Shown here one piece after another: positions 10,320-20,689 of a stretch of 64,000 nucleotides of DNA. The first letter of the stretch is position 1, and every line of letters begins with the position of its first letter. The stretch lies in assembly GCA_024760905.1 (NCBI GenBank), contig CM045735.1:11632249-11696248 (forward strand). The letters are read 5' to 3'. The stretch comes from Plotosus lineatus (taxonomy: Eukaryota; Chordata; Actinopteri; Siluriformes; Plotosidae). Below the pieces are notes generated by a model, which ran no database searches, had not been told where the DNA came from, and saw only the letters and a program-made list of their open reading frames with translations. The translations under genes and the position numbers were made by a program.

Positions 10320-10397
10320 TTCTATTTCGCGTAATTCGGTGGTTGCATGGGGATCGCAGTCCCAGTTAATCGCGGAAAGTGAGGGATCCCTGTATGT
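10320..10397. mobile_element. P2 MITE right-end fragment
   Basis: Contains 'ccagttaatcgcggaaagtg' followed by 'agggatccctg' and TA, the P2 terminal repeat. The left part is absent. Confidence 0.7.
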
Positions 10398-10484
10398 ATA
10401 TACTGTATAGGCCTTACAGGTTACTTCACTTTTTTTGTTCTTGTTCATGCTGGACTGTGATGTGTTATTTTTTTCCCCCCTCAG

Positions 10485-10533
10485 GAGATTTCTGAAGTAG
10501 ATCCAGTAGATCCGAGTGCTCCATCCGTTCAGC
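10485..10533 (+). other. rhog: rhog 5' UTR segment after a splice acceptor
   Basis: A pyrimidine-rich run 'ttttttcccccctcag' ends at 10484 and is a good splice acceptor, leaving a 49-base leader before the start codon. RHOG genes are known to have an untranslated first exon separated by an intron from a single coding exon; the same layout is inferred here. The upstream exon was not identified. Confidence 0.65.
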
Positions 10534-11109
10534 ATGCAGAGCATCAAGTGTGTGGTTGTTGGAGATGGTGCAGTGGGGAAGACCTGCCTTCTCATCTCTT
10601 ACACAACCGGTGCCTTCCCTAAAGAGTACATCCCCACCGTGTTCGACAACTACAGCTCTCAGGTGAGCGTGGACGGCCGGACCATCAGCCTCAACCTGTG
10701 GGACACGGCAGGACAAGAGGAATACGACCGATTGCGCACGCTCTCCTACCCTCAGACAAACGTGTTCGTCATCTGCTTCTCGATCTCCAGCCCGCCATCC
10801 TACGAGAATGTCAAGCACAAGTGGCATCCCGAAGTGACCCACCACTGCCCCAATGTGCCTATCCTACTTGTGGGCACCAAGAGCGACCTGCGCAACGATC
10901 CTGAGGTGCAGAAGAAGCTGAAAGATCAGAACCAGGCACCCATTACGCATCATCAAGGCCAAGCACTCGCCCGGCAGATCCATGCGGTCAAGTACATGGA
11001 GTGCTCGGCGCTCAGCCAGGACGGCATCAAGGACGTGTTCACCGAGGCTGTCCGTGCGTTCCTCAACCCTCAGCCCGCTTCACCTAAGAGATCCTGCGTG
11101 CTGCTCTGA
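10534..11109 (+). CDS. rhog: Rho family small GTPase, RhoG type
   Basis: A complete 191-residue Rho GTPase in one exon. RhoG cycles between GDP and GTP at the plasma membrane; its GTP form binds ELMO-DOCK and thereby activates Rac-driven actin remodelling. Visible motifs: P-loop GDGAVGKT at residues 10-17; switch I with YIPTVFDNY at 32-40, including the conserved Thr35; [12 protein letters not shown] at 57-68; the guanine-specificity motif TKSD near 115-118; and SAL near 158-160. The C-terminal CVLL is a CAAX box with Leu last, which favours geranylgeranylation. The 191 length equals mammalian RHOG. I chose the ATG at 10534 because [12 protein letters not shown] is the family's N-terminus; an in-frame ATG at 10516 would add six residues that the family lacks. 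GC content is higher than the flanks. Teleosts carry several rhog paralogues, and which one this is cannot be told without a tree. Confidence 0.96.
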   Translation: MQSIKCVVVGDGAVGKTCLLISYTTGAFPKEYIPTVFDNYSSQVSVDGRTISLNLWDTAGQEEYDRLRTLSYPQTNVFVICFSISSPPSYENVKHKWHPEVTHHCPNVPILLVGTKSDLRNDPEVQKKLKDQNQAPITHHQGQALARQIHAVKYMECSALSQDGIKDVFTEAVRAFLNPQPASPKRSCVLL

Positions 11110-11960
11110 AAACGGAGACCTGAGAAAGATGCCAAGAATTTAATATTAATATTAGAAATGTAGGAGGAGATTCAGTCTTTTGGAAACAGCATGCAGAAGT
11201 CTGGTGGCTGGTGCGTGTTCTTCACAGGCAGTGAAATTAGTAAAAGAATACAACACACCATGGACTAACCGACACGAATCGAGCGCGTCAGTCACAGCTG
11301 AAGGAAATTCATGCAATATTTTTGCGATTTTTAATCACGTAATGGTATTTTTGAGATTGACTGCACATTTTATGACCTCATAAAAGATTTATGCCTCACT
11401 GCAAAGCAATTTACACACTTTTCCCTTCATCACAAGCGTAGTAACGAGCCTATTTCTACCCGAGTCATCGTACCGCTAATTACAACTAGCGACCGGGTCT
11501 TTGGACGTCTTTTTCTAATACACAGCAGGGATATAATATTTCATAAAATAAACTATAAACAATACAAAGGGAACACATATCACCACAGGTGTTTAGATAA
11601 AGCTGTAATATCCTTAAATCCACAAATACACTATAACGGTTATGTGAATAAAATGAAATAAACGTGCTAATCTACTAATCTATTAAATCTTTTTCTCTGC
11701 AGCTTGTTTAGCTTGAAGCTAAATGCTACTTAATACAAAGTGTAGTTATATTAAGAGTTTCTGGCTTTAATAATTGAACGCCGTTTACTGAGAATGATTA
11801 ACTTATGATAATGGATATAGCCGCGATTTAGCTGAGAATGATGCATTTATTTTATTTCACAAATTATCTTATTAGCTTGAACAATTATACGATTGTGATG
11901 CTAGTGCGCGGTAAACCGTGCCATGGTGTGCAGTTGTAATAAATAATAAATAAGGCCGAA
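11110..11960 (+). terminator. rhog: rhog 3' UTR with candidate poly(A) signals
   Basis: Non-repetitive AT-rich sequence follows the stop codon. AATAAA hexamers lie at 11547, 11647, 11657, 11938 and 11945 on the plus strand. Any could be the cleavage signal; the sequence alone does not decide. Confidence 0.5.
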
Positions 11961-12026
11961 GTAATTGCTTTCCTCTTCCAGCATGTTCTGAAAGGTTTTA
12001 TTCTTCTCGTACTATATCCATCTGTT

Positions 12027-12368
12027 CATTTCTGAACCATTTAATCCTAATTAATTATGGGAGCTGGCGCCCATCTCCGCCGACTCCGTGCAGGAGCGGG
12101 GGTACACCCTAGATAGCCCACCAGGTCATCGCATGTCTGACACTCACACAACCATCCACAGTCATAGCCAATGGTGATTTGGAACAGCCGGTTAACCTGC
12201 CGTGCATCGTTTGGACTGTGGGAGGAAACCAGCGTACCTGGAGGAAACCCACATAATCATGGGGAGAACATGCTAAACTCTACACAGAAATGCCTGGGCT
12301 GCGAATCGAACCCAGGACCTCCTTGTTGTGAGGCAGACGTTCTGATCACTATGCCACCGTGCCGCCCC
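12027..12368 (-). mobile_element. SINE-3 (V-SINE/HE1-like), near full length
   Basis: On the plus strand it starts with the tail complement ('accatttaatcctaattaat') and runs through 'ctgtgggaggaaaccagcgt' to 'ccaccgtgccgcccc', the reverse of a tRNA-derived head. The order and the gccgcc end fit the V-SINE/HE1 group of fish SINEs. Confidence 0.75.
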
Positions 12369-12557
12369 TGGTTGTTAGCATTGTTTTAAACATTGTTTTA
12401 GACATTTCGCGACCGACACCCCCCCTCCCCCCCATAGTATAAGACAAATAAGACAAAATTTTATCAGCTCGACATAATATCATGACATGGAAAGAACGTA
12501 CTCCTCTGTTCTGATATTTCCATAAATATATATGAATATATATATTTTTTATTTATA

Positions 12558-13285
12558 CAGTGGTACCTCACCATACGAAATTAATCCGTTCCAGATTTCC
12601 TAGGTTTTCTTAACCTAGATTTTTTGTAAATTTAGCCGCATTTTACATGTAAAACATGTGATTCGTTCCAAGGCTCCCAATACTACCCCCTAAACCCTTA
12701 AAAATTATAAAAGCACCTCCTTCTAATTCAATATCGTACCGATGGTAGACGGTTTGGCTATATTCCTTTGCGATATCACTCAACCGCATGCCACGAGCCC
12801 GCTTCTTCTTTTCACTTGCACCTTAAAACATACGCACGTCTGTATGCACGCGTGTGTTGCCCGTGTCTTCTTAGCAGAGTTATAATCTTACAAATGTCTA
12901 TGGAAGGTTAAAAGCCTGAGTCAAAAAATAAAGCAATAAGCACAGTCGAAAAACACATGAAACAACAGTAACTCTGTGCTTTACACGAAAAGCATTATGG
13001 GAGATGCAGCTCCAATAGCCAATGGGAGGGAGCTGCGTCATCCCTCCTAGCTAATCGGAGGCCGGCAGGGTGGGATGTTGGGAGATAGTCAATGGGAGGC
13101 CAGCGGGGATTGGATGTTGGGACATGTAGTCAGTGGGGGAGCAAGTCGTGCATTGTTTGAATGTTTGGATGGCGCGTTTCGTGAGGAGAACTTGTTTCGT
13201 ATAGAGAAACAAAAAAATTTCGGAAAATGTTTTCGTAAACTGGATTTTTCGTATTCTTGGACTATCGTAAGGTGAGGTACCACTG
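12558..13285 (-). mobile_element. P1 pogo-like MITE, long copy (728 bp)
   Basis: The ends are 'cagtggtacctcaccatacg' and 'cgtaaggtgaggtaccactg', both flanked by TA. The interior is P1 in reverse orientation ('agccaatgggagggagctgc'). It is longer than the copies at 6503 and 61844, with extra sequence around 12690-12900 including 'ttcgatatcgtacc'-like unique DNA. No intact transposase. Confidence 0.82.
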
Positions 13286-13287
13286 TA

Positions 13288-14713
13288 TAAAAAAAGGGTC
13301 AGAGCAAATAGGAGGTTAAGTCACATTCCGGGTGCAAAGATTTATGATATCAACAGTAAAACAATTAAAAAGCTGAATTATGACTCAATTGTAGTAGGGC
13401 GTGATCAACTCATATTTTTCCAACAGTGTGATTATAACCAGCTGGGTGTGTCATATATCTTAAATGCCAATTTTTTATTTCATTTATTTTTTTTCTAGCC
13501 TTTATTATATTTAACGCAACTGCCATACAAGTCCCTGTATAATTTGATACTAGAGAAAATGTAATAATATTCTTTGTAAAATGCTTCAGCATGTCCATGG
13601 CTGATGGACTACATTTTGACTAAAGGGGAACTTGTGTGAATTTGACCATGAAAGTGCTATTAATGACTATGCAGGTCGTGCTTTTGTGCAATCAGGGCCT
13701 CGAGGATATTCCAGGTTATTTTAGTAATAGTATAGCATATAAAGTACGTAAAGCTTTTAAATGCATCTAGGCACCTGTTGAATGATCGTTTATTGAGACT
13801 GTGTATATCTGTCTGTGGGCCTTTGGCTTCTGTGTTGCTGGTAGTGTTGAGACTTATGCACGGCCTGTTGTCTGCATCAGCAGCTTCGGGCGGTGCAGTG
13901 CAGGGAAACCTCAGTTATGCATTAACCACACTACTCCCTGTTACTTCGATTTGATTGGAGGGAACCAAGCATCTTGGCAATCTATTCAGGAAGCAAAGGC
14001 TCCAGTAGACATCACTCTCCATTCTCGTTTACTGTTTCCCAACAGGACAGGGTGGGGCTTCAAAGGGAAGCAGCTAGAATTACAAAAAAAATTGTCACTT
14101 TCAGCACTTGATGACCGAAGTGCTGTCAGCTTGCAATATTTTTACAGTTTATATGCCTGTATTGAAATATTACAAAATATCTTGAAGATGGTTATCAAAT
14201 TATATCAAATTCATAAATAGAAAAAAAATGCAAAAAATTGTCTGGATGATTATTTCTTTATTATTGTTATTATTATCATTTATTGAGAATACCCAGTTTG
14301 CTGTCTGTACCATTTTCTCAATTGTAAACATAAACTTTGGCGTCAGTCCGAGGCCTCTCAGTTCCCATGAGTCTCTCGGGACATGAAATGAATCAGCCAA
14401 TGCAATTTCCTCAGGTTTACAAGCGAGTATGTGACAGACATGATGTGTTGGAGGACCAATTCTTATCGGTGTACATTCGTTATGTCAGAGTTCTAATCAT
14501 AGGGCCAACAGGAAACCTAAATTCCGACAGATGCCCCCAAAGCTGTTGGAAATGTTGATGTGTTTGATTAAAAAGCTGAACAAGCATCAGGATGAGTGCT
14601 CAAAGATCACAACTCAAAGCATGTCAAGCTCCACAAGCTTAAACAGGATAGCGCTTGCACGCCCTGCTGCTTCTCATGATTACAAATACTTTTGCTAGAT
14701 TAGATAGTAGTGT
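13288..14713. other. No gene established; one 139-codon open frame
   Basis: Mostly unique-looking AT-rich DNA. An open frame of 139 codons at 13801-14220 (+) has no domain I recognise and no flanking coding signal, so it is not called as a gene. A (TTTG)n tract follows at about 14715. Confidence 0.45.
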
Positions 14714-14959
14714 GGTTTGTTTGTTTGTTTGTTTGTGTTGCCATTGTGATGTTTATCAAGGTTTGATGTTTGTCCAAGGTGGGGTGACTCAATTCCAAAG
14801 TAATATGCCATGTCAAGAATAAGAAGTCATTTATAGATGCATGTTGACAGCATGCATGACTTGTGATTCCAAATTGAAATGTAAAAAGAAAATAAAAAAA
14901 TGAAGATGCGTTAAAAAATGTACGTCATAAATTTAGCATTTTGCGATAAATTAAGTAGA

Positions 14960-15075
14960 ACTCGGTAGGGATGGAACTTGTCAGGGATCAACCGATACGA
15001 TATCACGATACCATGGTACCTATTCGATTTGTATTGCCATTCTGAAAGTATCGTGACTCATAAATATTCTGATTT
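14960..15075. repeat. Possible hAT-derived fragment
   Basis: Contains 'atacgatatcacgataccat', a stretch familiar from hAT-type fish repeats. No paired terminal repeat was found. Confidence 0.3.
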
Positions 15076-15129
15076 AATAGTACAAATTTTTTTTTTCACA
15101 TTAAAAAAAAAAAAAAAAGTTTAGTTATA

Positions 15130-15588
15130 CAGGGATCCCTCACTTTCCGCAGTGATTGGAGACCGAGACCCCCCGCGACCACCAATTTCCGCGAAATAGG
15201 ATCAAACCCCCCCCCCCCCGTACAGGTATATAATATCAATAAATAAATCAATAAATACATATTCAATGTTATAAATGCTTATAGTAACAATTAAACATTC
15301 AAAAATAAGTCATAATATGTAAATAAAATATAAATACCAACAAATACAGACTCGCGCACTCAGATGTGTAACTCACATAAAAATGTAAGTAGTTTTGTTG
15401 GGGGGTTTTGGGTTTTTTGTTTGTTTTTGTTTTTTCATAATTGGCCTTGTTTTGCGGCATTTCCCTCAACTTTTCCGATATTTTTCCTTAATTTCTATAG
15501 ATTTTTTATTTTTCGCTGAATATTTTTGAAAAGCCCGCGATGCACTGACGCCGCAGAAACTGAAGCACGAAGTCGCGAGGGATCACTG
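15130..15588 (+). mobile_element. P2 pogo-like MITE, complete
   Basis: The ends are 'cagggatccctcactttcc' and 'gcgagggatcactg', with TA at 15128-15129 and 15589-15590. The interior carries the P2 landmarks 'cgcgatgcactgacgccgca' and 'taaataaaatataaata'. Confidence 0.85.
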
Positions 15589-15824
15589 TACATCTAAAAT
15601 GTTTCATCTTTAAATTTATTAAACAGCAGCACACCTGAATTAATCATGAGTATTAAATACAATTTATTCCATAGAATGATATTTCACCCCTAAAAAAAAA
15701 ACCAAACAAACAAACAAAAAAAAAAACACAAGGGCAGCATTTAAACTACGCAAAATAATTTCAAATAAAATGAATAAAATTTTAGTTTGGAACAAGTGAT
15801 GCGAAACACAAATGAGTCACTCGC

Positions 15825-15965
15825 TCATTCACTCATCAGACCAAACTGCCTAATCGTATTTGGGTTATAGAGAGGCTGGAGCCTATGTCAGCCTACAATG
15901 AGTGAAGGTCAGGTACACAGTGAACAGCTCGCCAGACTATCACAGGGCAACAGAGAATTGCGATA
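15825..15965 (-). mobile_element. SINE-3 fragment
   Basis: Contains 'gaggctggagcctatgtcag' and 'agctcgccagactatcacag', the tail-side half of SINE-3 read in reverse. Confidence 0.5.
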
Positions 15966-16527
15966 AATAACTGAATTGATCCCTGTCTGCCTTCAGAACT
16001 ACACAGTTCTACATATGTGTGGCTATGAACAGCTTCTGAGTTTCAGCTGCGTGTAATATGGGACGTAGACGCGGGACCCAACTCGGTGTCATTGTGTCGC
16101 AGATAAACAAGACTCGCAAAGTCTTTTCCTGATTCTCAGAGCAGAGCAAGCGCGACATTATTGTGCTGATCTACAGGAAGTAATCTTCCTCCTGGAAACA
16201 GTAGAGCTCGGGAAGGGTTTAAATTCCTCCCCCGGGCTTGTCTGCTTTTCACCACCTCCCCGGCGTCTTCCTGCATTTCTTTTTTTCTTTTTTAACACCA
16301 ACCGTAGTAGTCAGCGTCTCAGCAGTGTATTTCCACGCCTTTAAATCCACCTGTGTGTAAAATGTTTAACAGTTTGTAAATTATTTTCCGAAATTCCTAA
16401 TGATGTACTTGTTTAAAATGTGTTTTGATGCAAATAAACACAATTTTCATGTCATGTGATGTCAAATCCGTGCAATCTCTAACTCGTACTGTTAACATTC
16501 ACATACACATACACTCACTCACTCCCT

Positions 16528-16830
16528 ATTCTGAGCCGTTGTTCATCCGAGTGGCTCATAGGGAGCCTGGAGCCTATCTCAGCTTACATTGAGTGAAGAT
16601 GGGGTACACCCTGAACAGCGCAATACACAACCATTCCTATTCCTGTCCACATCTAGGGGCAAATTAGAACAGCGAATTAGACTGATGGACATATTTTTGA
16701 ACTGCGAGAAGAAACCCAAATATCTGGCGGAAACCCACGCAAGCACGAGCTTAACATCTAAACTTCTCAAAGAAACACACAAAGGATCTTCTTGCTACGA
16801 GGCTGTCAGGCCACCATGTCGCCATTTTAA
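16528..16830 (-). mobile_element. SINE-3, near full length
   Basis: Runs from 'ggagcctggagcctatctca' through 'aggggcaaattagaacagcg' to 'gtcaggccaccatgtcgcc', a reversed SINE-3 with a decayed tRNA-like head at its right. Confidence 0.65.
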
Positions 16831-17008
16831 CGCTCATAATAGTGATATTTAATTGCGACATGATTGAGGCATAAAACTTATAAAGCTATTGAATATAGAC
16901 CAATCGTTCCAGCCCCTATAGGTTTAGGACTATGCTAAACAATATATAGCAATATAATATTACAAGGTAATATGTTGATCTATATCGGAGGTTCCACAGA
17001 GGAACCAC

Positions 17009-17215
17009 TTTGGTTCAGGTAGCACTGCTGCCTCACAGAAAGAAGGTTTCTTGTTGTTGGAGTTTGCATGTTCTTTCTGTACTTGTGTGGGTTTCATTGA
17101 TTGTTTCCTCCTACAGTCTAAAGACACGCCCATTCGGTGAGCTGGCAACTCTAAATCGCCGATGAAAGTGGTTGTTTGGATCTGCGTTGGGCCTGCAATA
17201 GACAGCAGAATTTTC
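17009..17215 (+). mobile_element. SINE-3 fragment
   Basis: Head-side half of SINE-3: 'agcactgctgcctcacagaa', then 'ggagtttgcatgttctttct' and 'ctacagtctaaagacacgcc'. The 3' tail is missing. Confidence 0.6.
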
Positions 17216-17282
17216 TTGGTTTAGTGAACATCAGAGGAACTTAAATTCTAGAAAACCAATTACGCAGTCATACTTCAACTTA

Positions 17283-17748
17283 ATGAAAGGAAAAGTGTAC
17301 AAGACGGTGATGAGGCCAGCGATGTTGTATGGTTTAGAGACAGTGGCGCTGGGGAAAAGACAGGAGGCAGAGCTGGAGGTAGCAGAGATGAAAATGTTGA
17401 GGTTCTCTTTGGGAGTAACGAGGATGGATAGGATCAGAAATGAGCACATCAGAGGGACAGCACATGTAAGACGTTTTGGAGACAAAGTCAGAGAGGCTAG
17501 ATTGAGATGGTTTGGACATGTGCAGAGGAGGGATAGTGAGTATATTGGTAGTAGGATGCTGAGGCAGGAACTACCAGGCAGAAGGCCTAGAGGAAGACCA
17601 AAGAGACGATTCATGGATGTGGTGAAGGAAGACATGAAGGTCGTTGGTGTAAGAGAAGAAGATGCAGAGGATAGGGTGAGATGGAGGCAGATGATTCGCT
17701 GTGGTGACCCCTGAAGGGAACAGCTGAAAGGAAAAGAAGAAGAAGAAG
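17283..17748 (+). pseudogene. LINE 3'-end fragment (RTE-like), longest copy
   Basis: A 143-codon open segment (17283-17714) that is the C-terminal end of a non-LTR retrotransposon reverse transcriptase. It includes YGLETVALGKRQEAELEVAE, then RLRWFGHVQRR, and ends MIRCGDP at the stop. The 3' tail follows, 'acagctgaaaggaaaagaag', with GAA repeats instead of poly(A). A perfect 11-base target duplication 'acttcaactta' lies at 17272-17282 and 17749-17759, so this is a 5'-truncated insertion. RTE/BovB-like is my best guess of the clade, from the motif order. This copy cannot move by itself. Confidence 0.85.
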
Positions 17749-18006
17749 ACTTCAACTTATTTCATGTCAGTTTATTTGTATTTATTTTTACAGTTGACAT
17801 TGCCGCAAAGTAGCTTTACATAGTAAAACAAATTATTTTGCCGAAGAATTTAAACGTTACTCTGTAAACCCTACGCATCCCTACATCATCATTAAATGTT
17901 GTAATAGTGACTGATTACAGGCTGTGATCTCGATTTTTCTTACTACTTTTGTCAAAAAAGGTTAATATAGCACTACTAAAAGTTTAATAAAGAAACAGGG
18001 TTCTGA

Positions 18007-18270
18007 CTGCCCCCCCAGTGCAGCAAACTGGGTTATAAAAGGTGGGCCATGTCTCTCACTGTCTATGTTGTGAGGCATGTAAAAGAACCATTGCTGACTT
18101 TTGACAAGAGGAGCTGCAAAGCCGTCAGCGTGTTTCCGCCCTGCGATGGCCTGGCGAGCTAGCCAGGGTGTACTCTGCCCTCGCCCGAAGTTGGCTGGGA
18201 TGGGCACCAGTCTCCCCGCGACCCTAATTAGGATTAAGCGGTTACAGAAAATGAACTGAACTGATGAACA
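18007..18270 (+). mobile_element. SINE-1 type B (L2-like tail), 5'-truncated
   Basis: Starts in the common body at 'cagtgcagcaaactgggtta', without the tRNA head. It passes the junction 'gcgtgtttccgccc' and ends with 'ttaggattaagcggttacag' plus 'aaaatgaactgaactga'. This is the L2-like 3' module. Confidence 0.85.
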
Positions 18271-18362
18271 GATTAGATTAGATTTGATTAGATTCAACTT
18301 TATTGTCATTACACATGTAATAAATACGGGGTCACAAAATTCGGTTTTGCATCCAATCATCC

Positions 18363-18386
18363 AATATATATATATATATATATATA
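18363..18386. repeat. (AT)n microsatellite
   Basis: Short pure AT tract immediately left of the P1-derived block. Confidence 0.85.
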
Positions 18387-18387
18387 C

Positions 18388-18543
18388 AAATGAAAAATCC
18401 AGGTTACGAAGCGCATTTACCTAAAATTTCCGTCTCTGGATATGAAACAAATTCATGTTACGAAACTCGCCATCTCAAAAATTCAAACAATGCGCGAGTT
18501 GCTCTCTCATTGGCTATCTCCCAAAATCCCACCTCGCTGGCCT
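18388..18543 (+). mobile_element. P1 MITE, truncated, feeding into a minisatellite
   Basis: Contains P1 landmarks in order: 'gaaaaatccaggttacgaa', 'attcaaacaatgcgcgagtt' and 'ggctatctcccaaaatccca'. At 'cccattggctagg' it passes without a break into a 53-base tandem array. Confidence 0.75.
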
Positions 18544-19048
18544 CCCATTGGCTAGGAGGGAGCTGCATCTCCATAATACCCATGACGCAGCTCCTTCCCA
18601 TTGGCTAGGAGGGAGCTGCATCTCCATAATACCCATGACGCAGCTCCTTCCCATTGGCTAGGAGGGAGCTGCATCTCCATAATACTCATGACGCAGCTCC
18701 TTCCCATTGGCTAGGAGGGAGCTGTATCTTTATAATACCCATGGTGCAGCTCCTTCCCATTGGCTAGGAGGGAGCTGCATCTCCATAATACCCATGACGC
18801 AGCTCCTTCCCATTGGCTAGGAGGGAGCTGCATCTCCATAATACCCATGATGCAGCTCCCTCCCATTGGCTAGGAAGGAGCTGCATCTCCTTCCCATTGG
18901 CTAGGAAGGAGCTGCATCTCCATAATACCCATGACGCAGCTCCTTCCCATTGGCTAGGAGGGAGCTGCATCTCCATAATACCCATGGCGCAGCTCCTTCC
19001 CATTGGCTAGGCGGGAGCTGCATTTCCATCATACCCATGATGCTTTCT
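18544..19048. repeat. 53-bp minisatellite derived from the P1 MITE interior
   Basis: Units start with 'cccattggctagg' at 18544, 18597, 18650, 18703, 18756, 18809, 18862, 18946 and 18999, steps of 53 bases, plus one short unit (31 bases) starting at 18862. Unit text is 'ggagctgcatctccataata' with 'acgcagctcctt'. Most units differ by zero to five bases, so the array is young or has been homogenised. Confidence 0.95.
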
Positions 19049-19690
19049 GTGTGCGACCTGTCAGATGAGGCCAAGACAGAACTTTTTGGCAACAGACACT
19101 CTGAGTGGGTCTTGTGAAACATCACCTTATTCCCACTGTGAAATATGGGGGAGGATCAGTGATGCTGTGGGCCTGTTCCTGTTCCAGAGGCCCTGGGAAC
19201 CTTGTTTAGGGCATCAGGAAGGCTCTGAAATACCAGGACATTTTCAATCAAAATATGGGGCCTCTGCTTGAAAGCTGAAGATGAGTCTTTCAGCAAGATA
19301 ATGACCCTAAACATGGAGCCAAATCTAAACAGAAACGGTTCACCAAACACAGAATCAAGCTCCTCCCATGGCCGTCTCAGTCCCCAGACCTAAACCCCAT
19401 TGAAATGCTGTGGGATGAGCTGAAGAGGAGAGAGCAGAGGAGAGGACCAGTTCGCTGGATGATTTAGAGAGATTGTGCAGAGAGGAACAGTTCAAGAACC
19501 CTCTTTCTGTATTCTCCCATCTTGTTAAACATTATAGGAGAAGATTAGGTGCTGTTTTGTTGGTAAAAGGCGGTTGTACACATTATTAGCATCAGGGGGC
19601 TAATATGTGTTGCACACATGATTTGATGGAAAATAATTATTTCTAATGTGGGATTTTTTTCCCCATTGAATAAATGCACTTGAAGTAAAG
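19049..19690 (+). pseudogene. Tc1/mariner transposase fragment, degenerate
   Basis: Follows the minisatellite. On the plus strand it retains the C-terminal part of a Tc1-type transposase with frame breaks: 'cagcaagataatgaccctaa' corresponds to the Q-D-N-D-P motif and 'ccagacctaaaccccattga' to SPDLNPIE with the last catalytic Glu. The N-terminal half and both terminal repeats are missing. Not functional. Confidence 0.78.
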
Positions 19691-19825
19691 GTTGGATTTT
19701 CCTCTTTTTTCATTGTGGCCTTTTTTGTTTGTTTGTTTCTTTTGAGTTCATTAGAAGCTGAAGAACACATCTAAACCAGGGGCGTCAATAATAATGGCGG
19801 GAAGTGTACATGAGTCAGGGAGACA

Positions 19826-20060
19826 TGGTGGCTTAGTGGTTAGTACTGTTACCTCACAGCAAAGACCAGAGTTCATAACTCTGCCAAAAGTCTCTGTGGG
19901 TTCCCTCTAGGTACTACAGCTTCCTCCAACTGTACAAAGACATACCGAATAGGTCAACAGCGCAGTCTAAAATAGCCAGTGGTATGAATGTGAGTGTGAA
20001 TAACTGTTTGCATGTGGTATCCCTACAGTAGGCGGTGCCCAGTTCAGGCTGTTATGTGGA
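19826..20060 (+). mobile_element. SINE-3, head and body
   Basis: The tRNA-like head 'tggtggcttagtggttagta' with 'ctgttacctcacagcaaaga' and decayed B box 'agttcataactc' is followed by 'tctctgtgggttccctct' and the body. It ends near 'ggcggtgcccagttcaggct', with a decayed tail. Confidence 0.65.
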
Positions 20061-20689
20061 TAATGAATATAAGGATGAATGCACAGCTGGTTGAACAGTG
20101 AAAAGTATTTTTATTTAATGAGTACAAAAGATGTTAGCATTGGCAATGTTGCACACGCTAATTGAAATTTTACATCTCAACAATGAAGATGGGGGTTCGG
20201 GTGTGTTTTAAAGCTCTGGCTGAAATACAAACATTAATAAAAGAAGCTTCTGGGTTCCATGTCTTTGCTCTTATAATTGAAAATATATAATTAACCATAG
20301 CGCTGATAAATGTTCTTTCATTTGCTCACAGTGGGCTATTAAAAAATAAACGAAAGATTTTTTTTTTTTTCCTTATTGGTTTCTTTACATGCGACTTTCA
20401 ACCACATTCTACCCACTGAGTCATGTAGTGACAGCTTTCTACCTAAAAGCAATGTGCAGACTGAAAAGGGGAAGTAGCTTTTTCGGTATATTTAAGCAGT
20501 GCAGCGGCACAACCATTTCCCGATCTAGGTTACTGACGCAAACTTGAAGACAGATAGCAACAGTAAGCATCTGCAATTTGGTTTTCTTGCATGCTCTGCC
20601 AGCATGTGACACATTTTCATCTCCGAACTCGACTCGGGCTTTACATCTCTCGGAGCAGTGCATGTCTGTACATATGAATCCTGTTCCAT

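Noticed and set aside
10465..10845. 126-codon minus-strand frame over rhog
   Set aside because: Antisense shadow of the rhog coding sequence.
13801..14220. 139-codon plus-strand frame
   Set aside because: No recognised domain, no splice or promoter context, and composition like the surrounding non-coding DNA. It could be revisited with RNA data.
17283..17714. 143-codon frame as a host gene
   Set aside because: It is the C-terminal end of a LINE reverse transcriptase, with the LINE 3' tail and a target duplication.
18544..19048. CRISPR-like regular repeats
   Set aside because: Units are contiguous, without unique spacers, and come from a MITE. The genome is eukaryotic.
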